Notes: a model not told the origin generated them from the sequence alone. Positions 26,351 to 37,277 are shown, counted from the first letter of the stretch. The stretch: DNA of 64,000 nucleotides from Deltaproteobacteria bacterium (GCA_005888095.1 VBKF01000098.1:35281-99280), one strand, 5' to 3'. A program made the numbers and translations.

Positions 26351-27844
26351 CTAGCCGTGCACCACGTCGGGCGCGGTGTGGAGCTCGGGAATGACGGCGA
26401 GAACGGGCAGCTCGAGGTAGTACTCGACCTCCTCCTCGAAGCGGAGCCGGCGGTTCAAGTACTCGACCGCGATCGCCATACCGGCGCCGACGAGGAGGCC
26501 GCTCGCGAGACCCAGGAGCAGCGGGAGGAGCAGCCCGTTCTCGGGCTCCAGGGGCGCCGTGGCCCGCTCCACGACGGTCACGTTCACGATGCTCTGGGTC
26601 TTCATCGCCTCGCTGATGCGCGCCTCCTCCTGCTTTCGCCAGTACAGATCGAACGCGTACGCCTTCTCGTCCGCAACCTGCTTCAGGTTGTTGATCATGA
26701 ACCGCTGGTCGCGCAGCTCGTGCACCCGCTTCCTGATGGCCGACACGTGCTCGGCCATGGGGGCTTCGCGCTCGCGGAGGTCGGCGAGCGCCGCCTCGAT
26801 GGTCAGGCGGTTGCGCTGGAGCTCGCGGTAGATGGCGCTCTCCTGCACCGTCTCGACGTTCAGCACCCGGTCCTTCTCCCCGGCCAGGCGAGCCCGGACG
26901 TTGGCGATCTCCTCGTCCTTGTCCCGGATGTGGCGGTCGTCGGGAAGATAGCGCTGCAGCGCCTGGTAGCGTTCGATCTCGAGGCCCGCGAGGCGGTCCT
27001 TGAAGGTCTGGATCGTCGGGTTCGCCCGGTACTCCTCCGAGTACGGGACGTGCGCCGGGGTGCGCGCGAGCTGCGCCGTGATCTCGACGAGCTTGCGCTG
27101 GCCGCCGCGGATCTTCTGCCGGTGGCCCCGCAGACTCTTCTCCGCGTCCTGCAGGTCCTGGTTCAGGATGTGGATCTCCTGGTCGGCGTCGACCACCTTG
27201 GTCCGTCTGAGGTAGGCGCGGAGCCGGTGCTGCGCGACCTTCATCTCCGCCTCGAGGATGCGCAGCTGGTCGGCGTAGAAGGAGTGGATGCCCTCGTTGG
27301 CGTAGGCCCGGTTGTGGTGGTCGACGTAGACGTCGGTCAGGGTGTTCACGAGGCGGGCCGCGCGGTCCGGGTATCGCCCGAGATAGCTGATCTGGAGCAC
27401 GTTGGAGCCCGGCGCCGGCGCGACCGTCAGCGCCATCTGCATCTTGCTGATCATCTCGCCGAGGCTGGTGCCGCTTTCGGGCTTGATGCCGACGCGGGCG
27501 ACCGCCTCCTCGAGGACCTGGCGGCTCTTCACGATCTCGGCCTCACCCGCGATCACGTCGGGGTTGAGCGGCACGTTGATGCTCCGCGAGGGCGCCTCCG
27601 CGGGCGCGAGCTGCACGGCCTCACCGACCTTGACGAGCACCTTGGTGGTGGCCCGCCAGGTCCGCGGGCGGAGGAGCGCCATGGTGGCCGACGCGACGAA
27701 GACGAGCAGGAAGACGCCGATCACGAGGCGGCGGTGCTTGAAGACGGAGTAGAAGAAGCTCCGTGCGGCGAGGGCCGGAGCGCCGGACGCGCTGGCGGCC
27801 GGGAGCAGCGTCGCCGCCTCGGGGAGGGTCTGGATGGTTGCCAT
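26351..27844 (-). CDS. Wzz/GumC-type chain-length determinant and export protein
   Basis: A 497-residue inner-membrane protein with a first transmembrane segment near residues 40-60 (HRRLVIGVFLLVFVASATM), a Wzz-type periplasmic start (RTWRATTKVLVKVG), a long predicted coiled coil through residues 190-400, and a second transmembrane segment near 435-460 preceded by a proline-containing region (ATAPLEPENG). This is the polysaccharide co-polymerase that sets chain length and links to Wza. It lies 10 bases after the Wza-like gene and 17 before the CpsD-like gene. Confidence 0.88.
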   Translation of the reverse strand: MATIQTLPEAATLLPAASASGAPALAARSFFYSVFKHRRLVIGVFLLVFVASATMALLRPRTWRATTKVLVKVGEAVQLAPAEAPSRSINVPLNPDVIAGEAEIVKSRQVLEEAVARVGIKPESGTSLGEMISKMQMALTVAPAPGSNVLQISYLGRYPDRAARLVNTLTDVYVDHHNRAYANEGIHSFYADQLRILEAEMKVAQHRLRAYLRRTKVVDADQEIHILNQDLQDAEKSLRGHRQKIRGGQRKLVEITAQLARTPAHVPYSEEYRANPTIQTFKDRLAGLEIERYQALQRYLPDDRHIRDKDEEIANVRARLAGEKDRVLNVETVQESAIYRELQRNRLTIEAALADLREREAPMAEHVSAIRKRVHELRDQRFMINNLKQVADEKAYAFDLYWRKQEEARISEAMKTQSIVNVTVVERATAPLEPENGLLLPLLLGLASGLLVGAGMAIAVEYLNRRLRFEEEVEYYLELPVLAVIPELHTAPDVVHG

Positions 27845-27854
27845 GTTGGACCTG

Positions 27855-28586
27855 CTACTGCGAGAGCGAGTACCCCACGCCCACGCGGGGTAACGCCGGA
27901 ATCAGCCCCCGCACGTACTCGTCGACGACCTCGTCCATGTCGGCGATCCAGGTGGGCGGAACGTAGACGACGTCGTTCGGATGCAGCCGGACGCGCTCCG
28001 GCACTCCACGGTTGATGACCTGCCCCATGTCGACGCGGGCGGCGCTGAACGTGCCGTCCGTCCCCGGCGTGAGCAGGAGGACGCTCTCGAGCTTGGCGCT
28101 CTTCTTGAAGCCGCCGCACTGGAGCACGGCCTGCAGCGGCGTCATGTCGGCGGCCAGGGCGACGTAGCCGGGACGAGCCACCTCGCCGCCGATGTAGACC
28201 CGCTGCTCGCCGAGCTTGGTGACGATGACCGAGACCTCGGGATCGCGGAGGTGCGCCGAGGTCCGCTCGACCACCAGCCGCTCGAGGTCCGACGGCGTCA
28301 TCCCGACCACCGCGATCTCGCCCGCCGCGGGCAGCGAGATGCGTCCGTCGGGGCGGACGGGCACGTGCTCGTTCATGTCGGGCTGGTAGAGGAACTTGAC
28401 GTCGAGCTCGTCCCCCAGCTGGATGCGATAGGCCGGTCCCGGCTCGCGCACGGGCGGAGGCAAGAGCGCCGCCGGTGCCGTCGCGGCCGCGCGCCCGTGC
28501 GCGCAGCCTGCGGCCGCGGCGGCGAGCGCCAGGAGGAACAGCCGCGCGCGCCGTCGGTTGATCTGTCCGCTGCGGTTCGTTTCCAT
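27855..28586 (-). CDS. Wza-like outer-membrane polysaccharide export lipoprotein
   Basis: A 243-residue protein with a lipoprotein signal peptide ending in AAAAGC near residue 28. The Poly_export domain follows (YRIQLGDELDVKFLYQPDMN, VRPDGRISLP), then an SLBB domain (RVYIGGEVARPGYVAL). It would form the outer-membrane or periplasmic export channel. It is shorter than E. coli Wza (379 residues) because only one SLBB domain and a short C-terminal tail are present. It is separated from the NusG-like gene by 110 bases that include the small hairpin CCCGCGGAGCGGG. Confidence 0.88.
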   Translation of the reverse strand: METNRSGQINRRRARLFLLALAAAAAGCAHGRAAATAPAALLPPPVREPGPAYRIQLGDELDVKFLYQPDMNEHVPVRPDGRISLPAAGEIAVVGMTPSDLERLVVERTSAHLRDPEVSVIVTKLGEQRVYIGGEVARPGYVALAADMTPLQAVLQCGGFKKSAKLESVLLLTPGTDGTFSAARVDMGQVINRGVPERVRLHPNDVVYVPPTWIADMDEVVDEYVRGLIPALPRVGVGYSLSQ

Positions 28587-28696
28587 CGTTTGTCGGCCGT
28601 AGCTCCGCCCCTACCCGCTCCGCGGGGTTCTCTCGTTCGCTCCGATCATCTCTGCCCGCCGAAGCCGTCGCGTGCGCGCCGGCCCCGGGGGGAGTT

Positions 28697-29206
28697 TCAG
28701 ACTCGGTCTACCAGTCCAACCGGCAGCTCGGCGCTGATGCCCTGCCGGAGAAAGTCGAGGAGGATCTTGACCCGCCCTCGGGGCGAGCAGGGTCGCTGGA
28801 TGACGGCCATGAGCCCGGCGAGCGGGCCGCTCCTGATCTGCACGCGGTCTCCGGGTTTGAACGGCGCGAGCGGACGGATCACGCCGTTCGGGGCGCTCGC
28901 GCGAATCAGATAGACGACGCTGTCCTGAACGGGCGTGGGCACTTCGCCGAAGGCGACGAACCTGCGCACCCCGGGAGCCCATACGACCCGGTAGTACTGC
29001 GCCAGCAGCACGATGTGGACGAAGAGGTAGCCCGGGAAGAGCGGCGCGATCTGGTCGCGCCCGTACTCGAGCACGCAGGGGAGGAAGGTTGCGACGCCCC
29101 GGCGCTCGAGCTGCTGCACCGCGTAGTCCTCCTTCTTGGCCTTGGTCCGCACCACGAACCACTGAGGGTCCCCGATCCGGCTGTCGGAAGGAGCGGCAGC
29201 TGCCAT
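28697..29206 (-). CDS. NusG/RfaH-like transcription antitermination factor
   Basis: The first domain is NGN (QWFVVRTKAKKEDYAVQQLE near residues 15-35, PLFPGYLFVHI near 58), followed by a KOW domain with FKPGDRVQIRSGPLAGLMA near 110. At 169 residues it matches specialised NusG paralogues (RfaH, LoaP, UpxY) and not housekeeping NusG, which sits in ribosomal operons. It is the first gene of a ~29-kb polysaccharide operon, as such factors often are. Start ATG 29206 gives a leader of only ~9 bases from the predicted sigma-54 transcript start; the frame is open further upstream but that part would include the promoter. Confidence 0.85.
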   Translation of the reverse strand: MAAAAPSDSRIGDPQWFVVRTKAKKEDYAVQQLERRGVATFLPCVLEYGRDQIAPLFPGYLFVHIVLLAQYYRVVWAPGVRRFVAFGEVPTPVQDSVVYLIRASAPNGVIRPLAPFKPGDRVQIRSGPLAGLMAVIQRPCSPRGRVKILLDFLRQGISAELPVGLVDRV

Positions 29207-29225
29207 ACGGTGGGGAGCGGCGGGC

Positions 29226-29241
29226 TGCAATTTCAATGCCA
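29226..29241 (-). promoter_or_regulatory. Sigma-54 promoter of the polysaccharide operon
   Basis: The minus strand reads TGGCATTGAAATTGCA. This has GG and GC exactly ten bases apart and matches the -24/-12 consensus TGGCAC-N5-TTGCA. The transcript would start near 29215, just before the NusG-like gene. The same layout occurs at 32264-32279, upstream of the regulator genes, and a sigma-54 activator is encoded between them. Confidence 0.85.
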
Positions 29242-29517
29242 CGGAGAGTGCTTCGGCGAGGCAGAGGCTGCTGATTTTCCTCGGCTTTCGCGCTCCCGAA
29301 ACCCTCCCGACTCGGGTCCGCTCTCGCACCCCTGCAGCGCTCGTGCAGGCTCGCTGCCGGCTCGGTACGCCGAACTGCGGCCCCCGCCGGAAGGGAAGAC
29401 CGCCGTTGCAGATGCGTCGGATCGTGCAGGCGCACGCGGTCGCGTCGGGCCGTGTCGCTCACGTGCACGACGCCTGGCGACCACGCCAGCGCCGCCGCAG
29501 CCGTGCACGGCGGAGTC

Positions 29518-29549
29518 AAAAAAAACGCCCGGCGGGATGCGGCCGGGCG
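29518..29549 (-). terminator. Intrinsic terminator after the sigma-54 activator gene
   Basis: On the minus strand an 8-bp GC stem (CGCCCGGC / GCCGGGCG, loop of eight bases) is followed by eight thymines. It lies 33 bases after the activator stop at 29583 and separates the regulatory operon from the polysaccharide operon. The stretch 29250-29517 holds no gene I can support. Confidence 0.92.
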
Positions 29550-29582
29550 CTTCGGGGACGCCGGCTCGCGCCGGCGGAGGCC

Positions 29583-31016
<1,434 letters not shown>

Positions 31017-31030
31017 GGGGAGACCTCGTG

Positions 31031-31837
31031 TCATGAGGGATCCAGCGGCAGGAAGAGCCTCACGCTCTTGCCCTCCGGACCGATCGTGGATTCGAGCAGC
31101 TCGCCGCCGTGGAGCATGACGATCTTCTCGGCGACGGCCCATGCCATCCCGGCGGCGGCGGTCTGGAGAAGGGCGGGCTCCTCGCTCGGACGGTTCAGCC
31201 GGAAATCCACCTCGAGGCCGACGTGGCCGTCACGGCAGGCCCGGCCGATCGCGATCGCGAGCGTGCTCTCGGCGCCGACCTGGTCGACGAGGTGGCGCAC
31301 GGCGACCCCCAGGGCCTGGGAGAAGCGACCCGGATCGACCATGATCCCCCCGTCGCGCCAGTCGCCGGCGTCGGCGATGGAGACGGGCGTGCCGTTGACC
31401 TGCGCGCGGAGCTGGACGAGCAGGGCCTCGACGAGCTCTCCGGCCTCCATCCGCATGCAGCTCAGCTGCGTGGGATGGAAATACTCGAGCGAGACCTTCA
31501 GGAACTCCTCGAGGTTCCTGATCGTCCGCTCGAGCATCTGGACGGCGGTCGCGTCGGCGGATTGCCGCGCGGGCTTATCCTGCAGGAAATCGGCCCAGTA
31601 GTAGAGCTTGTGAAAGAAGTTCCCGAGCTCGTGGCCGATCTCCGCGAGCACCTTCTCCTGGATCGGCACCAGGGCGGCTCCGGCACGCGGGGTCCGGGGT
31701 CGGGCGCCGATGGCGTTCACGCTCTGCCGCGCCTCGGGACTCGGGTATTTGCTGGCTGCCATGGGGCTGTATCCGTTCCGCCTGGCGCGCCGTTTCGCGG
31801 TCGCGACCCGGGATCCGACTACGACCTCCCGAGCCAT
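31031..31837 (-). CDS. Histidine-kinase-like protein with degenerate ATPase domain
   Basis: A 268-residue cytoplasmic protein with no transmembrane helix. LAEIGHELGNFFHKLYYWAD near residues 60-80 looks like an H-box with a candidate phospho-histidine. The ATPase-like part (residues ~150-268) keeps a G2-like segment AAAGMAWAVAEKI and the final beta-strands. It lacks the N-box asparagine (NAxxxT is replaced by VAVRHLVDQV) and the D-x-G-x-G motif. It may be a phosphotransfer or anti-kinase partner of the activator encoded just downstream. Start ATG 31837 has a GGGGGG ribosome site four bases upstream. Confidence 0.7.
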   Translation of the reverse strand: MAREVVVGSRVATAKRRARRNGYSPMAASKYPSPEARQSVNAIGARPRTPRAGAALVPIQEKVLAEIGHELGNFFHKLYYWADFLQDKPARQSADATAVQMLERTIRNLEEFLKVSLEYFHPTQLSCMRMEAGELVEALLVQLRAQVNGTPVSIADAGDWRDGGIMVDPGRFSQALGVAVRHLVDQVGAESTLAIAIGRACRDGHVGLEVDFRLNRPSEEPALLQTAAAGMAWAVAEKIVMLHGGELLESTIGPEGKSVRLFLPLDPS

Positions 31838-31937
31838 GCTCCCCCCGCGCAAACGTCCGCCAGGCGAAAACGCATTGTAAGTATCGCCTCTGCAGAGTTG
31901 CAAGCACAAACCCGGCACCCTGGCGGCGCTGCCCGTT

Positions 31938-32234
31938 TCATTTCGCGCTGGAACCCGCCGGGCGGGCCTCGAACGCCAGCTTCAGGTTGTGGACCTTGCG
32001 GAGCTCGTAGTCCATCTTGAGCAGTGCCTCGATGACCGACTTGATCTCGAGCGTCATGCGGTCCAGCTCGTCGAACGACACGCGCTCGAGCTCCCGGCGG
32101 ACCTGCTCGTAGAGATTGAGCAGGCTCCCGACCCCACCTGCCGCGGCGAAGCGCCGGTCGATCTCCTCGTAGGATGCGAGGATACGGTCGAGCATGTCGC
32201 GGACGCTGTGAGCTCCGGTCGCAACGGGCGGCAC
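31938..32234 (-). CDS. Small helical protein of the sigma-54 regulatory operon, hypothetical
   Basis: A ~98-residue, charged, helical protein with probable coiled coil (ILASYEEIDRRFAAAGG, YEQVRRELERVSFDELDRM, IEALLKMDYELRKV). No family is recognised. It is the first gene after the sigma-54 promoter at 32264-32279, and the kinase-like and activator genes follow on the same strand. The predicted transcript starts at about 32253. ATG 32252 would be leaderless, while GTG 32234 has GGGGGA just upstream, so GTG is preferred; ATG 32195 is another option. Confidence 0.6.
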   Translation of the reverse strand: MPPVATGAHSVRDMLDRILASYEEIDRRFAAAGGVGSLLNLYEQVRRELERVSFDELDRMTLEIKSVIEALLKMDYELRKVHNLKLAFEARPAGSSAK

Positions 32235-32263
32235 GTTTCCCCCGGGAGGCATGGGCTGCGGCG

Positions 32264-32279
32264 TGCAATTGGAGTGCCA
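32264..32279 (-). promoter_or_regulatory. Sigma-54 promoter of the regulator operon
   Basis: The minus strand reads TGGCACTCCAATTGCA. GG and GC are ten bases apart, and the match to TGGCAC-N5-TTGCA is exact. It drives the small helical protein, the kinase-like protein and the sigma-54 activator, giving a probable positive feedback loop. The downstream flank on the plus strand shares GTGCCACGGA-like bases with the promoter at 29226-29241. Confidence 0.9.
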
Positions 32280-32536
32280 CGGAAGTGCCCGATTCTCCAG
32301 GAATATCGCGCATCGCCACGACGCGAACGCACGACTTGCCTCGCAAAAGTGCACGATCGACCCGGCAGCCGCGCGGCGCGGGCGCGGCTGCAAGGTGCGG
32401 CGGTTTCCGGCGACGGGGACGGGCGGTCGCCGGACGCCGCCCTCGGCGGCGACCGAGGCGGCGGCCCCGCCCGTCGCGCTCGGTCACGCCCGCGCGCAAT
32501 CGACGCGTCGCTAGTCCTTGGTAGATGCGGACTTCC

Positions 32537-32566
32537 TTGACATCCGCCGGGGCGTCTGCGTAAGGT
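32537..32566 (+). promoter_or_regulatory. Sigma-70-type promoter of the HU gene
   Basis: TTGACA at 32537-32542 and TAAGGT at 32561-32566 are separated by 18 bases. The ATG of the HU gene is 48 bases further on and has a CGGAGG ribosome site. This is the divergent partner of the sigma-54 promoter at 32264-32279; the bases between the two hold no gene I can support. Confidence 0.7.
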
Positions 32567-32613
32567 GCGCCGTTCGTCTTTCTGCACCACTTGACCCCCA
32601 CGGAGGTACTGCG

Positions 32614-32895
32614 ATGACGAAAGCGCAGTTGGTGGCGAAGCTCGCGGAAGCGGGAGGGGTGAGCCGCAAGCAAGCCGACGATTTCCTGAACGCCTTGATC
32701 GACAATGTCGTGAAGACGGTGAAGAAGGGCGAGACCCTCAAGATCCCAGGACTCGGCATCTTCCGGCTGCGGAAGATGAAGGCCCGCATCGGCCGCAATC
32801 CCCAGACGGGCGAGCCCATCAAGATCCCCGCCCGCAAGAAGGTCGGCTTCACGGTCGCCAAGACCTTCAAGGAGGCCGTGCTCGGCAAGAAGTGA
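32614..32895 (+). CDS. HU-family DNA-binding protein
   Basis: A 93-residue protein of normal HU length. MTKAQLVAKLAEAGGVSRKQ is the dimerisation helix. The signature around residues 45-75, GLGIFRLRKMKARIGRNPQTG followed by IKIPARKKVGF, includes the DNA-binding arm with the conserved RNPQTG proline tip. It is a single gene behind a sigma-70-like promoter, next to the polysaccharide regulators. It is a general nucleoid protein; a specific role in controlling the locus is possible but not shown. Confidence 0.95.
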   Translation: MTKAQLVAKLAEAGGVSRKQADDFLNALIDNVVKTVKKGETLKIPGLGIFRLRKMKARIGRNPQTGEPIKIPARKKVGFTVAKTFKEAVLGKK

Positions 32896-32959
32896 GCGTC
32901 CGGTCGGTCCCCGGCGTTCGCACCCTCCGGCTGTGCGAGCGCCCCGCAGGAGGTGAGCC

Positions 32960-33532
32960 ATGACGACACAGCCGAGGCTGCTCGCGGCGCTGGCGACGCT
33001 CGCCGCCGGGTGCGCCACCTTGGTGCACGGGCCCTACGAGGAGGTTCGCATCGACTCCGCCCCGCCGGGAGCGACGGCGACGGTGTCGCCGTTGCTCTCC
33101 GAACGCGGGCCGAACTTCCTCGATCCGACCAAGAAGTACACGGTGACCACGCCGGCCACGCTGCGCCTCCGGCGGGACAACAGCTATCGGGTCGAGTTCC
33201 AGAAGCCCGGATACAAGATCGCCAGCACCCAGGTGGCGAGCAGCTACGACTGGCTGTGGGCGCAGGTGGTGTGCGGCCCCTGCGAGGCGGTCGGCGACCT
33301 GCCGACCTTCGACCTGCGCGGCCAGCCGCTGCCGTTACGGTTCGCCGAAGCGGCGTTCTACGAGTACCCGAAAGGATTCATCCGGGCGTGGGGGCGCGGG
33401 ATGCGCATCTTCAGCCCCGATGCGTTGCTCGGCAACTCGTTCAAGCTGAAGCGCAAGGACGCCGGGTTCTTCAGCAACTGGCACGCGCTCGGCACGCCGC
33501 GGGTGGCGCCGACGCTCGAGCCGGCGAGCTAG
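32960..33532 (+). CDS. Lipoprotein, hypothetical
   Basis: A 190-residue protein with a lipoprotein signal peptide (TTQPRLLAALATLAAGC, Cys18). A PEGA-like segment follows (VRIDSAPPGATATVSP near residues 29-44, YRVEFQKPGYKIASTQV near 78-94). Start ATG 32960 is preceded by AGGAGGTGAGCC. It lies 64 bases after the HU gene and may be read from the same promoter. Its TAG stop is made by the first bases of the 312-bp inverted-repeat element at 33528-33839. Confidence 0.7.
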   Translation: MTTQPRLLAALATLAAGCATLVHGPYEEVRIDSAPPGATATVSPLLSERGPNFLDPTKKYTVTTPATLRLRRDNSYRVEFQKPGYKIASTQVASSYDWLWAQVVCGPCEAVGDLPTFDLRGQPLPLRFAEAAFYEYPKGFIRAWGRGMRIFSPDALLGNSFKLKRKDAGFFSNWHALGTPRVAPTLEPAS

Positions 33533-33839
33533 GGGCGCGACCCAAGACATCTTGGGTCGCGAACCGGACGCGAGCGTGTTCCGTCCGGATCACACCGACT
33601 GCCCTGCCGCGGCTGGCGAAGCCAGCGCGGCAAACGAACACGCGCGGTTCCGCAGCCGCGCGAACAGGCCCAGTTGCGAACGCAACGAGCCCCCACCCTC
33701 GCCGCGAGACCCTGCGACCGCGCGTGCCTGTTGTGCCGCGCTGGCTTCGCCAGCCGCGGCACGGCGGTCGCGCGTGACGAAGGCGCAACACCCTCGCCTC
33801 CGCTCCGCGACCCAAGATGTCTTGGGTCGCGCTCCTAGC
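33528..33839. mobile_element. 312-bp palindrome-ended inverted-repeat element, copy 1
   Basis: Terminal inverted repeats of about 34 bp begin GCTAGGRGCGCGACC. Each contains a further palindrome built on GACCCAAGACATCTTGGGTC. Inside, CCGCGGCTGGCGAAGCCAGC and its exact reverse complement form a second nested inverted repeat, so the whole element can fold into one long hairpin. It has no coding frame. A 311-bp relative is at 48320-48630. It lies exactly between the convergent lipoprotein and GT4 genes and supplies the lipoprotein TAG stop. It resembles a MITE or REPIN, possibly acting as a two-way terminator. Confidence 0.85.
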
Positions 33840-33840
33840 G

Positions 33841-34926
33841 CTACTTTCCCACCACGTCCGCGCGTACCTTCACAGCCGGCTCGACACGGATGCGAAGCTC
33901 GCGAGCCTGGTGCCGCCGTCGCGCGGCGGCTTCGTAGACCCGCAGGTAGTCACGCACCATCCGCGTCGCGGTGAAGCGCTCGCACGCGCGCGCCCGACAG
34001 CGCCGCCGGTCGAGGGCGGCGGCGCGCGGGATCGCGGCCGCCATCTCGTCGACGTCGCGGACGAGAAACCCCGTGACTCCCTCGTCGATCACCTCGGGCG
34101 CCGAGCCGCGGGCAAAGGCAACCACCGGCGTGCCGCAGAACATCGACTCCACCATGACGAGCCCGAACGGCTCCTCCCAACAGATGGGAAAGAGCAAGGC
34201 GCGCGCGCGCCCGAGGTGCGCGCGCTTGGCGACGCCGCCGCACTCGCCGATCCAGGTGACGCCGGGGAGGCGGAGCCGCGGGACCATCTCCCGCGCGTGA
34301 TACGCTTCGCCCTCGCCGGCGTGCGGGCAGCCGGCGAGACGGATCGGCACTCCCGCCCGCTGCGCCGCATCGATCGCCAGGTGCGGCGCCTTGGTCGGCG
34401 CGAAGCGGCTGATGAACGCCACGTAGTCGTCGGGCTCGGCGACGAACGGGAACGCCGCGGGGTCGATGCCGTGGTGCACCACCTCCACGTGCGGCAGCGG
34501 GATCTCGAGCTGCCGCTGCCGCTCGCTGATCGCGACGTAGTGCACGTCGGGCAACCGGCTGTAGAACCGGGACAGCTCCTCCACCCGGTCGTGGTGCAGC
34601 GTGTAGACGAACGGGACGCGCACGAAGCGCATGAGCGTGAGCGCCGTCGCCTGGTTCACGTGGACGACGTCGAAGCCGCCCCGCGCCACCTCGGCACAGC
34701 TCCAGGCGACGTGGTCGAGCTCGGCCATCGGATCGATCGGCCACACCGGCGTCGCATACAGCCAGCGCAGCTCGGCCGAGGTGCGGGAATCGCCGGTCGC
34801 GAACAGCGTGACGTCGTGCCCCCCCTGCACCAGACCCTCGGTCAGGTAGTGCAGGACCCGTTCCGTGCCGCCGTAGCCGGGCGGCGGGACGGCCACGGCA
34901 GCCGTGGAGATGATGGCGATCCGCAT
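33841..34926 (-). CDS. Family 4 glycosyltransferase
   Basis: A 361-residue GT-B enzyme. The N-terminus is [20 protein letters not shown] and the donor-side motif [19 protein letters not shown] near residue 245 has the E-x7-E spacing. It follows the debranching-type glucosidase gene by two bases on the same strand, and the two often occur together in bacteria, suggesting a joint role in handling an alpha-glucan or a stress sugar. It stands outside the main polysaccharide operon. The stop codon is one base from the inverted-repeat element. Confidence 0.82.
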   Translation of the reverse strand: MRIAIISTAAVAVPPPGYGGTERVLHYLTEGLVQGGHDVTLFATGDSRTSAELRWLYATPVWPIDPMAELDHVAWSCAEVARGGFDVVHVNQATALTLMRFVRVPFVYTLHHDRVEELSRFYSRLPDVHYVAISERQRQLEIPLPHVEVVHHGIDPAAFPFVAEPDDYVAFISRFAPTKAPHLAIDAAQRAGVPIRLAGCPHAGEGEAYHAREMVPRLRLPGVTWIGECGGVAKRAHLGRARALLFPICWEEPFGLVMVESMFCGTPVVAFARGSAPEVIDEGVTGFLVRDVDEMAAAIPRAAALDRRRCRARACERFTATRMVRDYLRVYEAAARRRHQARELRIRVEPAVKVRADVVGK

Positions 34927-34928
34927 GG

Positions 34929-37142
34929 TCAACGCGTTTCGACGATGTCGACTTCGCCCTCCTTGCGTGCGATCTCGATCGAACCGCCGTACTTGCCGCG
35001 CAGCACGTTCAGGTCCACGCGGGCATCCCCGATCCGCAGGTTGCGGATCTCGACCCAGGGCAGCCAGGCGGGCAGCTGCGGCTGGCGGAACACCGCACGG
35101 CGGCGCGGGGCATCGAGCTCCACCCCGAGCGCCGCCTCGAGGAACAGGAACACGCTCGCCGCGGCCCACGCCTGCGGTCGGCAGGCGACCGGATAGGGCA
35201 CCGGCGCGCTTTCGCGCCGTCGTCCGAAACCACAGAAGAGCTCGGGGACACGCCGGTCCTCGAAGTGCAACGACCCCTCCACGAGACCCGTGAGGAGGTC
35301 GAGCACCCCGTCGACGCGCTCGTAGCGGCGGAGGCCCGCGGCGATCAGCGCGTTGTCGTGCGGCCAGATCGAGCCGTTGTGGTAGCTCATGGGGTTGTAG
35401 CGCGGCTGCCCGCTCGCGAGCGTCCGGATGCCCCAGCCGGAGAAGAGGTCGGCGCGCAGGAGCCGCGACCCGAGGAGCCGCGCGCGGCCCGCGTACGGCA
35501 CGCCGCAGAAGAGGAGGTGGCCGGCGTTCGACGCCACGACCTCGCACGGCCGCTTGTCCCGGTCGAGCGCCAGCGCGTACGTCCCCTCGCGCTCCAGCCA
35601 GAAGTCGTCGTTGATGCGCTGGCGCAGCGAGGCCGCCGCCGCCAGCCAGTCGGCCGCACCGTCCACCTCGATCGCCTCCGCCAGCTCAGCCATGGCGAGC
35701 AGCGCCGCGTAACGATAGCCCTGCACCTCGACGGGCGCGATGGGCGGCTCGGCGAGCCGGCCGTCGGCGTGGAAGACGGAGTCGCCGGAATCCTTCCAGC
35801 CCTGGTTCGCCAGGCCGTGCTCCGTCCGTCGCGCGTATTCGAGGTAGCCGTCACCGTCGCGGTCACCGTAGCGCTCCATCCAATCCACGGCGGCGCGCGC
35901 GTGCGGCCAGAGCTCGCGCACGAGCTCGAGGTCCCCCGTGGCGCGCGCGTAGGCGCCGAGCAGCATGCAGAAGAGCGGCGTCGCGTCGAGGCTGCCGTAG
36001 TAGCGTCCGAAGGGCACCTCGCCGGTCGCCGGCATCTCGCCGTAGCGGGCCTCGTGGATGATCTTGCCGGGCTCCTCGTCGCGCTGGGGGTTCACCTCGC
36101 TCCCCTGCAGGGCGGCGAGCGTGCGCAGCACGCTGCGTGCGAGGCCCGGGGCGAACGTCAACATCTCGCGGGCGGTGATCAACGCATCGCGCCCGAAGAT
36201 GGTGGCGAACCACGGGATGCCGGCGTAGACGAAGCGGTCGGCGGCGTGCGGCGTGCCCGGCTCGGGCGCAACCGTCAGCATGAAGATGTCGGCCAGCGCC
36301 TGCGCGATGATGGCGTTCAGCCCGTCGTCGGCCGAGTGCACGGTGGTGAGCTCCCCTTGCCAGAGACGGTGCTCGCGCTCGCGCACCGCCTCGGCCCCCG
36401 TGAAGCCGAGACGAGGCGGCGGCGGCGCCTCGTCGTTCAGACAGGTGATCGCGAGGTCCACCACCCGCTCCTCCTCCGGCGCGAGGACGAGGTCGAGCAG
36501 TGCCTGCCGCCCCTCCCAGTGCACGTCGGCGCCCGTGATCTCGCAGCGGGTCAGGCGCCGGACGCCGTCGAGCCCCTGGTAGGCGAAGACCAGCGACCCG
36601 CCTTCGGTGCGCGGCGGCTCGTGCGTGCCGCGACGGACGCGCGACAGACCACGGACCTGGAAGACGTCGGCGAAATCGGCCGACAGGCGCAGCTCGAGCC
36701 GCATCGCCAGCGGGCCGAGCGTGAAGCTGTGCAGCACGCAGCGGACTAGGAGCTGCGGCCCGCACAGGAGCGAGGTCCGCCGGATGGACAGCGTCGAGCG
36801 GGGCGTGAACCGCCCATCTTCCCCGACGTCGTTGTTGGTGAGGTTCGCGACCGAGCGCAGGTTGTCGGGCGTCACGGCCGAGGACAGGAAGAACGGGGGG
36901 CGGCCGCCCGCCAGCAGCTCGAGCTGTGAGAGGTGGCGCGTCCCGCGGAAGAAGACGCCCATCTCCTCCTCGAGCGCCAACGGGATGTCGCCCGACTGAT
37001 CGAGCACCGCGAAGGTGTCCTGATGCGCCAGGACGTGCTTGCGCCGGCGGCTGGCGAGCGAGGAAGCCAGGACATAGTACTCGTCGCCCACGCGCAGGTG
37101 TTCACCTTCGTGCGGCGACACGGGAGAAACGGGCCGAGCCAT
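34929..37142 (-). CDS. Amylo-alpha-1,6-glucosidase/glycogen-debranching-type enzyme
   Basis: The C-terminal ~450 residues form the (alpha/alpha)6 barrel of glycogen-debranching enzymes. [19 protein letters not shown] near residue 300 and [20 protein letters not shown] near 580 are hallmark motifs; the Asp in FGRDAL and the later Glu pair are the catalytic region. The first ~280 residues are a beta-rich N-terminal domain found in bacterial homologues. ATG 37142 (737 residues) is preferred; ATG 37175 gives eleven more residues and neither has a clear ribosome site. It may trim or remodel an alpha-glucan. Confidence 0.82.
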   Translation of the reverse strand: MARPVSPVSPHEGEHLRVGDEYYVLASSLASRRRKHVLAHQDTFAVLDQSGDIPLALEEEMGVFFRGTRHLSQLELLAGGRPPFFLSSAVTPDNLRSVANLTNNDVGEDGRFTPRSTLSIRRTSLLCGPQLLVRCVLHSFTLGPLAMRLELRLSADFADVFQVRGLSRVRRGTHEPPRTEGGSLVFAYQGLDGVRRLTRCEITGADVHWEGRQALLDLVLAPEEERVVDLAITCLNDEAPPPPRLGFTGAEAVREREHRLWQGELTTVHSADDGLNAIIAQALADIFMLTVAPEPGTPHAADRFVYAGIPWFATIFGRDALITAREMLTFAPGLARSVLRTLAALQGSEVNPQRDEEPGKIIHEARYGEMPATGEVPFGRYYGSLDATPLFCMLLGAYARATGDLELVRELWPHARAAVDWMERYGDRDGDGYLEYARRTEHGLANQGWKDSGDSVFHADGRLAEPPIAPVEVQGYRYAALLAMAELAEAIEVDGAADWLAAAASLRQRINDDFWLEREGTYALALDRDKRPCEVVASNAGHLLFCGVPYAGRARLLGSRLLRADLFSGWGIRTLASGQPRYNPMSYHNGSIWPHDNALIAAGLRRYERVDGVLDLLTGLVEGSLHFEDRRVPELFCGFGRRRESAPVPYPVACRPQAWAAASVFLFLEAALGVELDAPRRRAVFRQPQLPAWLPWVEIRNLRIGDARVDLNVLRGKYGGSIEIARKEGEVDIVETR

Positions 37143-37277
37143 CGGGGAGACGAGCGGTCGAATGCCACACCGCATCGGGACGCGCAACGACGTCACGCGA
37201 TTGCGTCGGACCCCACGACACCGGCGGGCTGCGGATCCACGTCGCTGCGTGGTGGCACGGACCTGGCATTGTGCCAC

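Noticed and set aside
28590..28625. ops-like element (GGCGGAGCTACGG) in the leader before the Wza gene
   Set aside because: It only loosely resembles the GGCGGTAGC ops core and lies after the NusG-like gene stop; not strong enough to call.
31899..31916. Possible third sigma-54 promoter upstream of the kinase-like gene
   Set aside because: The GG-N10-GC spacing and TTGCA are right, but the -24 box is CCGGGT and not TGGCAC, so a chance match in GC-rich DNA is likely.
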